From assembly GCA_029204225.1 (NCBI GenBank), contig CM055104.1, forward strand, positions 22,379,952 to 22,443,951: a stretch of DNA of 64,000 nt, written 5' to 3'. Positions 42,011 to 51,895 of the stretch are shown here, piece after piece. The position numbers were made by a program, and so were the translations under genes. The stretch comes from Diphasiastrum complanatum (Eukaryota; Streptophyta; Lycopodiopsida; Lycopodiales; Lycopodiaceae). Position 1 is the stretch's first letter. The number at the start of each line of letters is the position of its first letter. Below the pieces are notes generated by a model, which searched no databases, was not told the origin of the DNA, and worked only from the letters and a program-made list of their open reading frames with translations.

Positions 42011-42729
42011 GTGCTCGGCTGAGATGGTGACGGAGGGAGGTGGAGACGATGGGTAAGCTATGGGTAGAGGATGATGTAGAAGGAGCTGAGGATGTATGCA
42101 GGGCGTGGGGATGATGTGTGCAGGTCGTTTTGAGCTATGAACGGATCTGGAGACATTTTAGATTGCATGCATGGGTCTGATCAAAGATAGTCTTGCAGCA
42201 TATGTCATTTCAGAATGTGAGTGATGCAAGCGGCAACGGGTCACATATTGACAGATCCCCTCCTTCAGAGGACCTGTTGTTTTCTTTTCTGCTTCTTGCT
42301 TACAGATCTATTTCTTGCCTGTTACCAGGCTTGTTTGGGCATTACTTGATTGTTTTTTATGTGTTACAATGCCCAGGCCAGGCAGAAATGGACTGAATAA
42401 CTCTGTAGTATAGATTTTCTTTGTCCTGCCTGTCAGAGGACTACTTAGGGACGTCACTCTTGAACGCACTTTCATTCTACATAGGATGCAAGCCAAGAAC
42501 GCTCATTCACAGATCAACATGCAAACCAATGAACGTTCAGTAGTTTCTACTGATACTTACTCTAAAAACGGATTGAAATCAGATCCTACACTACACTGAA
42601 CTGAGCTACATTTGCATAAACTGATAAACAAGAAACAAGAACTAATCTACAGCATGTTAGAAGTCCAAGAATCAAGAAACTAACCAGCCTTTTGATTCTT
42701 GGACATCCCAAGAACATCAAGGACTAGAA
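42011..42729. other. no gene seen
   Basis: Unassigned. GA-rich spacer sequence follows the minisatellite to about 42100, then ordinary AT-rich DNA. Confidence 0.4.
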
Positions 42730-43211
42730 TGTTAGAGAATATGCAAGATTTATGCCACATTTCTAGCCTCTTTAGTTTACTTGAATGCTGGCTCCTACAT
42801 TAATCCACAAGAAAACAAGAAATCTAATCCACAACTAGGAAAGCAAGAAAACTGATCCACTCTAAATCCACAACCACACACAATATGAATGGAAGGGCAT
42901 GATCATAGGGACATCACTCAAGAAAACCATCATGATCAAGGAGCTTAGTGTAGCATCAAACTCATGGAAAATCTTCTTATTAAGCATGGAGTAGATACAA
43001 TGCAAAAAGCTCCTCTTCACAAAGAGGGAGTCTCTTAAATAAGCAGGAGAGCTCCTTAGGTGGCATCCTAGTGGAATTTCCACATTTCACAAATTACAAG
43101 TGGAATAATGCTCTCCACTAGAGGTCACCATCAAAAGGTGGCTCACTCTACTTTCTTTAAGAGGGGTCTACTTGCATTTATTACATTTGCCTAGAAATAC
43201 TAGTTCCTACA
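42730..43211. mobile_element. possible solo LTR
   Basis: The segment begins TGTTAGAGAA and ends TTCCTACA, which are plausible LTR ends, but no target duplication, primer site or second copy was found. Confidence 0.25.
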
Positions 43212-44022
43212 AGGTCATTCCATCTTCCGAGATTCACCATGAGGCTTAACAGTTCTTGCTTCTCATTTCTAACTAGCATTTCTCGGCTCTCAGTCTTCGT
43301 TCATCTCGTTTTCTCAAAGACCTCCTCGGTCTAAGGTGAGAGGTGCTCTTGAGTTGCTTTGTCCGAGTATCTTGGGAATTTGTCAGAATCAGCCAACAAA
43401 GCATCACAGCATTCACAGATTACACATTGAACAGAAAAGATGTACGTGTCTATATTATTAGAAACGAATGTACATGGAAAATTCTTTTTTGAGCATTGTC
43501 TGTTTTCCAAATCAGCGCGTCGACGTGAGAGAGATGTTCTCTTCCCACCACAGAAACTAGCTACTGCTAGATCTATATTTCTTCCTTGATATGCGCCTCA
43601 TTGAGTGCTGCGTTCAGGAAAATCTGTATATTCTGGTATCTATATATCTGCATATATATTTATGTCTCCTCTCCAACGCCAACCACCATTCTCACCCCAA
43701 AGTGCCATGGGACCATCACTCATTTAAGTTCAGGATTTTGTTGGGCATTAGGCAGAGGCCCCACACAACAACGAGCAAGCCCCATGCATAGGCCTAGCTA
43801 TTTAGCCTAGGTAGCTACAAGGGCTTGGGCATCCTATGTGAAAAGTACCAAATGAACACACGAGTTAAGTTATAGAAATAAACAACTTGGGGCCTAAAAA
43901 CTCTAAAATGGCATTAGAGGCCCTAAGTCAAGTTGTTAATAATAAAACTAAAAGGGCTCAAATTAGAGCTCACATGAAACATGTGAGTCATGCAACTTTA
44001 TATTATGAATTCTATAAGCCTA
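43212..44022. other. no gene seen
   Basis: Unassigned sequence with an AT dinucleotide-rich patch near 43640-43670. Nothing else recognisable. Confidence 0.4.
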
Positions 44023-44237
44023 TCATGGAAGAGGGCGAGAGTAGGACCTTTGGCATGGTCGAATCCTCTGTTTCTCATGCTCTTGCGTGATCACAAAAAG
44101 TGATCACGGAAGAGCGTGAGAGTGGACTCTTTGACCTGGTCAAAACCCATGTTTTCTCGCCCTTGCATGACCATGCAAGAGTGCGAAAATAATGTTTTTG
44201 ACCTGGTCAAAGGGTCCACTCTCGTGCTCCTCCATGA
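44023..44237. mobile_element. MITE with TA target duplication
   Basis: This is a 215-bp element with ~35-bp terminal inverted repeats: the left TCATGGAAGAGGGCGAGAGT mirrors the right ACTCTCGTGCTCCTCCATGA. It is flanked by TA on both sides (44021-44022 and 44238-44239). Inner sequence forms further inverted pairs (TTGACCTGGTCAAA occurs at about 44134 and 44195). A TA duplication points to Tc1/mariner-type mobilisation, although the ends do not look like the common Stowaway type. Confidence 0.75.
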
Positions 44238-44354
44238 TATTCTCTTTAATATTTTCCTACCTATATAAAAAATTAGCTTTTATAATTTCAATCATAATGA
44301 ACAAATAGAAAACAACAAGAATTGGAAATACATAATTACAAAGAGACTTTTTAC
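44238..44354. other. spacer
   Basis: Short AT-rich spacer with nothing recognised. Confidence 0.4.
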
Positions 44355-44777
44355 TCATTGAGCTTTTGGCACACAATAGTTGAGAGTAGTGAGGGTTTTA
44401 AAATTTTTTGATGCAAGAATATGAGCATTAGACTCTTTGGAGAATGGGCTAGTGGCTGCTGCAATCACTAGCCTAGACTCGAACTCTAAGCTCAGATCAT
44501 TTATAGCTGTGCTTCTTAAAACACAATATGTCTTATTGTATCCTTTTGCTAGCTCCACATGTGCAATATGTTTGGACAATGATTTGCACTTAAGCAACTC
44601 CTCATCTCCTTTAGGACTATACTTTTCGCTAATGCAGTAGATGTATTGCTCTGGGAAGTGTCCAATGTAGTGCACCAAGGAAGCAACTTTAGAGTCGCTC
44701 TCCCTGGCTTTTCTCACTCCCTTAGCTCTAGCAGCATAAGCATCAATTTCAATGGTGTCCAAGTTCTGTTGTGTCAC
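44355..44777 (-). CDS. hypothetical 140-aa ORF downstream of gag-like ORF
   Basis: An open frame, MTQQNLDTIEIDAYAARAKG to a stop at 44355, starts about 140 bases after the gag-like ORF ends and in the same direction. It contains two cysteines spaced as YIYCISEKY and LLKCKSLSKH, and is otherwise Lys/Ser/Ala-rich. No pol motif or other family is recognised. It may be the second ORF of a non-autonomous retroelement. Chance is not excluded at this length. Confidence 0.4.
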   Translation of the reverse strand: MTQQNLDTIEIDAYAARAKGVRKARESDSKVASLVHYIGHFPEQYIYCISEKYSPKGDEELLKCKSLSKHIAHVELAKGYNKTYCVLRSTAINDLSLEFESRLVIAAATSPFSKESNAHILASKNFKTLTTLNYCVPKAQ

Positions 44778-44920
44778 TCAGGTTAATGCTTCCTTGTTCT
44801 CCCTCCAGTTGAGTGAAATCGTACACTTCACCTCTTCTTATATGCAGGGCAGCGTTCTAATTAGTGGCCATCTATCAGATTCGTGGCAGCCTCCAGTGCA
44901 CTCCAAAGTTGGTTGCAGAT

Positions 44921-47119
44921 TCAAGGTAATGCCTCCTCAGATTTAGTGGCCTTCCCAAGACTCACCTGCCGATTACACCCTTCCATCCACTCTTTCCTAG
45001 GTGGGTCTGTTCGCAACTCGCTCTGGGTTGTCGTCAACACGCTTGCCCTAGTCGCCTCAGGGATGAGTGCTCCTATTGGGTGTGTCGGGGGATTGTTGTC
45101 GTTGGTCTCAACTTGTCTATCCTGAGAGGTATTCTCATTATATCTAGACCACAGGTCTATATTCTTACTAGTCTGGGCTTCCTGATTGGCTAGCCCATAA
45201 CGGTGTAAATTTGACTCACTCCCATGTGTCCCTCCATAATCCTCCACAAAGTTAGGTAATAACTCAATGCTACTTGGCACTCTCTCTTCCTCAACACATT
45301 CTGCTTCGGAAAACTTTGAGGGTCCAGTCCTCTCGTAGGTGTCATGTGGTAGTCCTGTATGATGTAATTCTCTCATTCTTGGCAACTCGTGCCCTAGTGT
45401 CTGTCGGCTACTATCTAGCATCGGATTTCTCATGGCCTGACATTCACGTGTAGTGATGTGTGCTTCCTCTACAATCGTGGCTCTAGATATTGCCTCTTCC
45501 AATGATGAGACTCTAGATTGGCGTACCACTAGTTGGATATTACTCGACAGTCCTCTCAAAAAACTATCAAGTAGTAGTTGTAGAGGTAATTCCATTGTAA
45601 AACTTAGGTCCAGCTGGTGCACTAATCCTTCGAATCGTCTAGCATACTGATGCACAGTTTCTGTAGATGTTTGTTGTATGGTAGCTAGGGCAAATATCAG
45701 ACTATCTAGATTATAAGTGCCTCTAAATTCTCTAAAGAATTCCTGATAGTACTCCTCAAGTGTGCTGATAGAAGCTCTAGGTAGAGTATGGTACCATCTC
45801 CTGGCTGTTCCTACCAAAGTAGTGGTAAACAACATCATCTGATGCACAGGACTCACTCTATTCACGAGCATTAGTGTTTCAAAATCAAAATCCTTGACAT
45901 GCTCATGGGCATCTTCGTCCTCATTCCCATGAAATTGCAGTAGGAGACCTACTATTTCAGGTATCCCCCCAGTGTCATTTGGGACAATTATTGGCTCAGT
46001 CACCCTCCTTACTCTCGAAGTGATAGGCGTAGGACTAGGTGCTGGCATAGTCGGGTGAGCTATGGGCAGATCATCATTCTCATCTAAAATTTCTTCCACA
46101 ACAATCTTCTTGTCATGGTTGGTCTCAATCGAATTTAAGTTCAATTCGATCTTACTCTCTGCCATTGACTCAAATCTTGGGTCCTCCCTTATGACTTCTT
46201 CCTCAAGTCCTTCATCCGAATTTGATTGAACTTTGCTTTCAGACGTGGCTTTCTACTCAGATATTGTGTCCTCCTCCTCTGTAGTTGGCTCGATTTCATT
46301 TTCCGACATGGTCTCCCACTCAGATCCATCACTATAACTCTCTACTTCTGGTTGGCGGTCATCCGTGTGTGTATCTGACTGTGTTTCCCATTCTTGTAGT
46401 GATAGCGCTATTGCTATTTGTAGGTCGGTGGTGCTATCCTCATGGTCTTCAAGGAAAGTTGTGTTCGTGAGCTCTTGTGGTGGCTATTCCTGAGTCTCTA
46501 CAACTTTTGAGGAGAAGAGAGGTGGGTCTCTGGCCGCCCTCCTTCCACCATCTATGGTTGGACTTGGTTCTCTAGGCAGTAGACTAGTCTCATGCAATGA
46601 AATTTCTATAGCCAAATCTAGCTCTGCATATGAAAATCCATCTAGATTCAGTTGGGATTCCTCCGTCCATTGTGGTTCCAGTTGTGGTTCGATCAAGTGG
46701 CCTTCTAGTATAACATGTTTCTCTTCAGGATCTATCATATCTAGTGTTATTAACGTAAGATCTTCTCTTTTATCATCATTTAAATCAAAGGTCCCTAGAA
46801 ATGTGTCTATGGTTTCAACTAGTTCTTCTTCTATAATCATCTCAGATATATTTGTCGGTCTATTGAGCTCATAGAGAGGTTCTTGGTCGTCTAATTCTAG
46901 AGGGGTCATTTCATCATCACTTGTGGCCCAATACCAGCCAATACATAATCCTTTGTTGTCTCTAGTTTGGGATGACCCTAGATCAACAAAGTGTACTTCT
47001 TCATTGGGTGGGTCCACTAGTAACTCCCACATCCAAAAGAGAAACCACCCAAATAATGAGTGAAGGCCCCCCATGATAGCAATGTTGGGTCGGTTGAAAG
47101 CCAAGAATGACACAATCAT
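44921..47119 (-). pseudogene. gypsy-like gag ORF with two UIM-like motifs
   Basis: A single frame of 733 codons, MIVSFLAFNRPNIAIMGG to SLGKATKSEEALP, is interrupted only by two TAG codons (46484-46486 and near 46257). Residues ~1-40 are hydrophobic. An acidic region holds two matches to the ubiquitin-interacting motif: ELDLAIEISLHE (46589-46628) and DLQIAIALSLQE (46390-46425), both with the Ala-x3-Ser spacing and closing Glu. The C-terminal 400 residues contain a Retrotrans_gag-type core (LLQFHGNEDEDAHEHV, GTARRWYHTLPRASI, LEEYYQEFFREFRGTY, DSFLRGLSSNIQ). No zinc knuckle or pol follows, so the element is probably non-autonomous. The UIM calls are pattern matches, and function is untested. Confidence 0.75.
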
Positions 47120-47770
47120 GCTAGATTGGTCTCATAACTAACATCTTTGTAATGATGGTTTATGCTCTCCTATCGAGGGAATCTAGCTCTATTGCTTGGA
47201 TGACACTATCCTAACCATTGGACCACACTCTTTTCTAGCAATGGATATCGCAAGAGCTTCCACAATCCAACCAAAAGTTTTATCATGTTGAGCTACGAGG
47301 CCCTCATTAGATCCAACAAGAATGCATATGATATCTCAAATCCAGACAATCTCAGATTTCATCCTATGAATAATCTTTTGGTAGGTTGATGCACAACCCT
47401 TGCCACTCTCTTTGCGGGATCAGCACACATCTTTGTGCAATGCTAACCACTTTGATCTAATAATTGTCTTTCAAAACAACATTCAACACTACTCAAGTAG
47501 CTCGCACTAAGGTGTTAGTGTGCGGCTGACAGTCTAAATAGTAGAATTGTTCTCAACACATACAATTTGAGACACATGAAATTTGTAGATCATTGCTAGC
47601 ATGACTACTCTCCAAGCAATATTCTCTTATCAAGTCACTCTCGACAGACGCACCAATGTTAAGCGTCTGGCGGGTCAAATAACATAAGCAACCCGCAAAT
47701 GGCTAATCTATACAGTCCACAGTTCTACATATAGATAATCGCCTTTCAAACAATAGCCCATTATCAAATT
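47120..47770 (-). other. leader of gypsy-like element
   Basis: Untranslated region upstream of the gag-like ORF. It contains a partial duplication: CTCTCGACAGACGCACCAATGTTA at 47634-47657 repeats CCTCCCAACAGATGCACCAATGTTA at 47771-47795, each with related flanking sequence. Confidence 0.5.
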
Positions 47771-47790
47771 CCTCCCAACAGATGCACCAA
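47771..47790 (-). other. primer-binding-site-like sequence
   Basis: On the minus strand TTGGTGCATCTGTTGGG directly follows an LTR end CCTAACA. Plant gypsy elements often have a TTGGCGCCGT-type site at this position. The match is loose. Confidence 0.45.
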
Positions 47791-49339
47791 TGTTAGGGCC
47801 TATTTTGACGGGGGGTTGGTCCAGCCAAAACGTCCTAAAAGTGTCAAGGGGCCCCACCTCTAATGGTGGTTCGGCCCTACGTGAGCAATAGAGGATTTGC
47901 CACTTCCAACCCTGATGGCCTTCTCTATTGCCCCGTACTCCCCAACCGATGAGAGTTTTCCAGGTTCTCAGAGATACGGTTGCAAGGAGGGGGTACTGTC
48001 ACTTTTGGTGCAATGATTCACTAGCTTTCTAGGGTTACGGTTCTGTAAAACTTCTGATCACTAATTCGCGTTAGGATCTTGCTAATGTCTCTTTCCCCAT
48101 TGAATTCAGCTTACAGTTAGTAAAAATCTTACATGGGCTTTAAACCGATTATTGCCTATGATGCGCTCATGGGGTGCAAGTTATACGCCCCGCTTTGTTT
48201 GCTAAGCGGCGGTATTTCACGGACCATCGGGTCTAGGTATTTCGCTAGACAGTACTGACGGGTGTGACTAGTGTGACACTTTAACCAAGGTGGTGTTTTT
48301 CAACCACAGATGGTGGACGACCCGCTCTGGTGTTTCACAGAGGTCGGGTTCAGTCGATACGCTTCATAATTGACAAAATGTAAGAACCACTTCAAAAACT
48401 TGACGATTCCATATAGCCATTTAATTCCCAAGTCTGATCTAGCAAACCAAAAAATAACCAACCTATGATTCTTTTTGTAAACGCATTTACTTCAATACGA
48501 TATACATTGAGGAACGAAGAACAGTCCATACAACAGTTATTAAACATTGCAATAATTCCAATCCGAACTCCAGTGATTCACTACCAAACTTCAAATAGTT
48601 TTCTTGGTTTAAAAAATGCAACCATAGCCTATGAACTTTGATCACTTTGTAATCGAACTCTCATCAAAGAATTAGAAAGTTAATGGCAATTCCAAAACCT
48701 CACACCAAACGTTAAGGCAAATGCGTTGAATCCTAGTCTACTTCTTCACATGTCAGATGGTTCCCTATCTTACCATAAAGATGTTTCGTTCAGTAAAGGT
48801 TCTTTACAACATTCACGTAGTACTACTAATGAAAAAAAAACATTACCCTTTTTCGTTTGAGAAAAATACCATTTCATCTCTTGACGAGGATAATGAATCA
48901 TTCAATAGGCGAATACGAAATTTGCAAAACAATAACCAGAATCCATTCACCTATTGACATACATCATTCACAATCTATACAGTGGACACATAATTGGATA
49001 AACCACATTACCTCAGGTATGAGAGGAAAACCAAAAATCGTAGAGGCACTAGTCATGAATGTCGCTTTTGGTCTAAGGTAGCTTTGCCTTCGTTCTTCAG
49101 AGAGCCGTTTGCCTTGCCGTTTGAATTACCTTCCAAAATCTGGCTTGTCACCAAGGTAGAAATCTTTCGGGATTCGCAGACAGTAGGAGGGGTCAGATTT
49201 TTGTGCAAAAAGTACAAAAAGGACCAAGAGTGGATCCTAATCTGATCCTCAAGAGGGATTGGTTGTCAGATTACTTGATCTATCAATCTACTTGAGATTA
49301 AGATCAATCTAGATCAATTCTAGACACAAAATCCTAACA
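47791..49339 (-). mobile_element. putative 5' LTR of gypsy-like element
   Basis: The segment starts TGTTAGG on the plus strand and ends CCTAACA at 49339, a perfect 7-base terminal inverted repeat, with a primer-like site at the internal edge. Length is 1549 bp. No second LTR is visible in the window to confirm it. The right end partly resembles the solo LTR at 56539-58098 in inverted orientation. Confidence 0.4.
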
Positions 49340-49485
49340 AGAACAATCATTAATTGAAGGTAAGTGTACTTTTTGGTTTCCCACGTGTGAAACCCTGTCT
49401 GTGTACGGACTCCAACCTGAAAATCAAGTACACATTGATAGAACCTCAAAACAATCAAAACAAATGTAGACAAAAAAAATTAATT

Positions 49486-49805
49486 CTGCGTGGCATTGCC
49501 ACGCAATTTTTTTTTAAACTAAAACTTAAAATTTGAGCGCCAAAATATGTCAGCATGGCACATCCACGCGTGGAAGTGCCATGTATGGTTGTTATTTAAC
49601 CAATTTTCATGTGACATAAATGTTTTTGATTTGCCACGCATGGCAAATCTCCAGAGAAAATTCCAAAGCGATGGCTTTTTTTATTGCCCCGCGTGGCAAA
49701 ATTTGTCAAAAAATTTGCCACGCGTGGCAATATTAAAACACAATACTTAGAAAAATTTTGTTTTGAAAATTTGCCACACGTGGCACTGCCACGCATGGCA
49801 AAATT
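49486..49805. repeat. cluster of CCACGCGTGG palindromes
   Basis: At least six near-copies of TGCCACGCGTGGCA or close variants occur in 320 bases: ~49490, 49568, 49632, 49685, 49720, 49771 and 49786. Each is itself a near-perfect palindrome, separated by A/T-rich spacers. No coding sequence is present. Confidence 0.85.
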
Positions 49806-51340
49806 ATTTTGTTGTAATTTTTTTTTTGTTATCTGTTATGAATAATAAGTTAATGAAAAACAACTTTATGATTAATTTAAAAGCAAATAAGATTTTTTTT
49901 AATATTTTGAATAGGTGTATACTTATAATAAAAAGTGGACTAAAAATTAAATGATCACCACTTGGCCCACACATTTCGTTAATTGCCCGTAAATTGCCCA
50001 AACTTTGTCGTTAGGGTTTCTGTGACTCCTTGATACTAAATCCATATTTCTCGGTCCTGTTTTTACCCAAAACTTTTCTTTCTTGATTTTTTTCTTTTGT
50101 GGTTGACTTTTTCAACATTCATGACTAGGGCTCCCACGACGCCACGGTTTCTCTGAAAAATACATTGAGTGATAATATATTAGTAAAAATGGACTCTATA
50201 CATGGTGAGATTTTAGCACGGTCATACTGGCTATTTTTTTACAACTGGCCATTTTTTTGAAAAGCCGTAAAATATTTATCGGCCATTTCTAAGGTAGCAA
50301 AATTTGCTCTAGCCTCATTTAGGGCGGGCTGGGACCCAATTCTAGGTGGACCGGCACTTTTGGCTCGGTCTTAAAAAAACTTGACCACAAAATATTTTTG
50401 ACGGTTCTTTTTGAAAAAGTTAATTTCTTACTTTTAAACTGTGTCTAGCCACTTTAGGGACGGGCTGGGACCCAGTTCTAAGACAAATTTGTGCCAATTT
50501 TTATCTAATAACCGGATTTTACATGCCAATTTTTTCAATTATTGCAAACTTAAACTTCAATATTAGCCCGATTTTTTGTGCGAAAATATCGGCTAACATT
50601 GGCGACTACCACTGGGTAGTCCCCATACGGCGGACCCAGAGTCTCTGGTTTCACAGGCCAGCTCCTGGCGGTGAATCAGGTATAGTGGGCTCAGCACCCT
50701 TGCTAGGTGATGCTAACCACAGTGAGTTGGTGGCTTCAACAGCTTCCTACCCAAAGGCCATCGATTGAGCCCTTAGGATCCATCTGCAACCGGATTGGAT
50801 TTAACCGCAACATCTTTGAACAATTTGGTGTCTTCATACCTGCAAAAACCCACTTGTGACCTAAATGGCAAATGCTCTCATTCCCATCAGTGTAAGACAA
50901 TGCCCGTTTTCGGACCCATGCATGGAGGGATATGCAAATGCAAATCTCAAGATTGGAGATGGGATGATATGGATTCAAGTCAACAGTATTGTGTCTAACA
51001 TCGTGTCATTGATGTGTGTGTGAATGCATATGCAATGAGGCTTTAGTGCCCCAACTCTGAAACCGGTCCAGACTGGTGATTACTAGCTTCTTTTTTTTTA
51101 GACATTCAACTTATACTCTCTAAGAACCGATTCAACAGGGAATAACCATCTAGCCTCTCTGTACCGAATCTTCTCTCAAGCCCTAGATTGTGACAATAGT
51201 CCATGTAGGACAACTTACTGTCCTAAGATCCAATGTACCAGATAGTAGGAAGCACTGGTTTTCATCAATCTATAGAATCAATTAGGAAAAAATCATCCTC
51301 ACCTCCTATGGATGTGTGAGGCGTCACTCATCCTCACAAA
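49806..51340. other. no gene; short internal duplication
   Basis: A ~38-base stretch, TAGGGCGGGCTGGGACCCAATTCTA at ~50320, recurs as TAGGGACGGGCTGGGACCCAGTTCTA at ~50455. The more GC-rich part (50590-51060) has no recognisable domain. It could be a leader or LTR of an unplaced element. Confidence 0.45.
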
Positions 51341-51640
51341 TTGGTGCGAGGTCTGATAGAGATGGTTGAAGTCCTTTTCTTTTTTTCCTTTTTTTTCTTT
51401 TACTTTTCTCTCAATCTTTCTTTCTCTCTCTTTTCACGTTTTCTTTTTCTTTTTGTACTTTTTCCTTACTTTTTTTGTCCTAGTAGGGACCTTATGAAAG
51501 ATGGTTTTCGATCAGTGGATATGGAGAAGAATCTTCTTAGCTGTCTGATATGAGAACTACCATCTCTAGAAATTCAAGATGAGAGTCATACTACTTGCCA
51601 AAGAATTATGGGACATAGTTGATGGCACAGAAGTCAAGCG
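51341..51640 (+). pseudogene. copia leader and gag start fragment
   Basis: A T/C-rich leader is followed by a gag opening readable as ENYHLWKFKMRVILLAKELW and DIVDGTEVK. The same opening recurs at about 51975-52080 beyond an LTR end. This is the beginning of gag of a related element, cut off at 51640. Confidence 0.55.
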
Positions 51641-51895
51641 GGTGTATTTTTAAGTTTCAACAATTACTTGTCTTATTCTATTGTTTTGTTATTCATGCTA
51701 TTATGATCTCAGTTCTAATAATTGGCAAGAAGGCGATCTTTCTCTATCATTCATTTTTCATACTTGTAAATGATAATAAGTTATGTTTATGATAGTATTG
51801 AATTAGTTTTTGAAATTACATTAGCTATTTTTTTCTACAATCGAACTATCATTGTCGAATAGTTATTCAACTCATATGTAGCTTATTTTTCAACA
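51641..51895 (+). mobile_element. copia 5' LTR end
   Basis: AT-rich sequence ending TTATTTTTCAACA immediately before a copia primer site. It is probably the 3' part of an LTR. The start is not defined. Confidence 0.5.

Noticed and set aside
42730-43211. Confident solo LTR
   Set aside because: The TG/CA ends are plausible but the flanking 5-mers differ and no copy is present, so it is listed only at low confidence.
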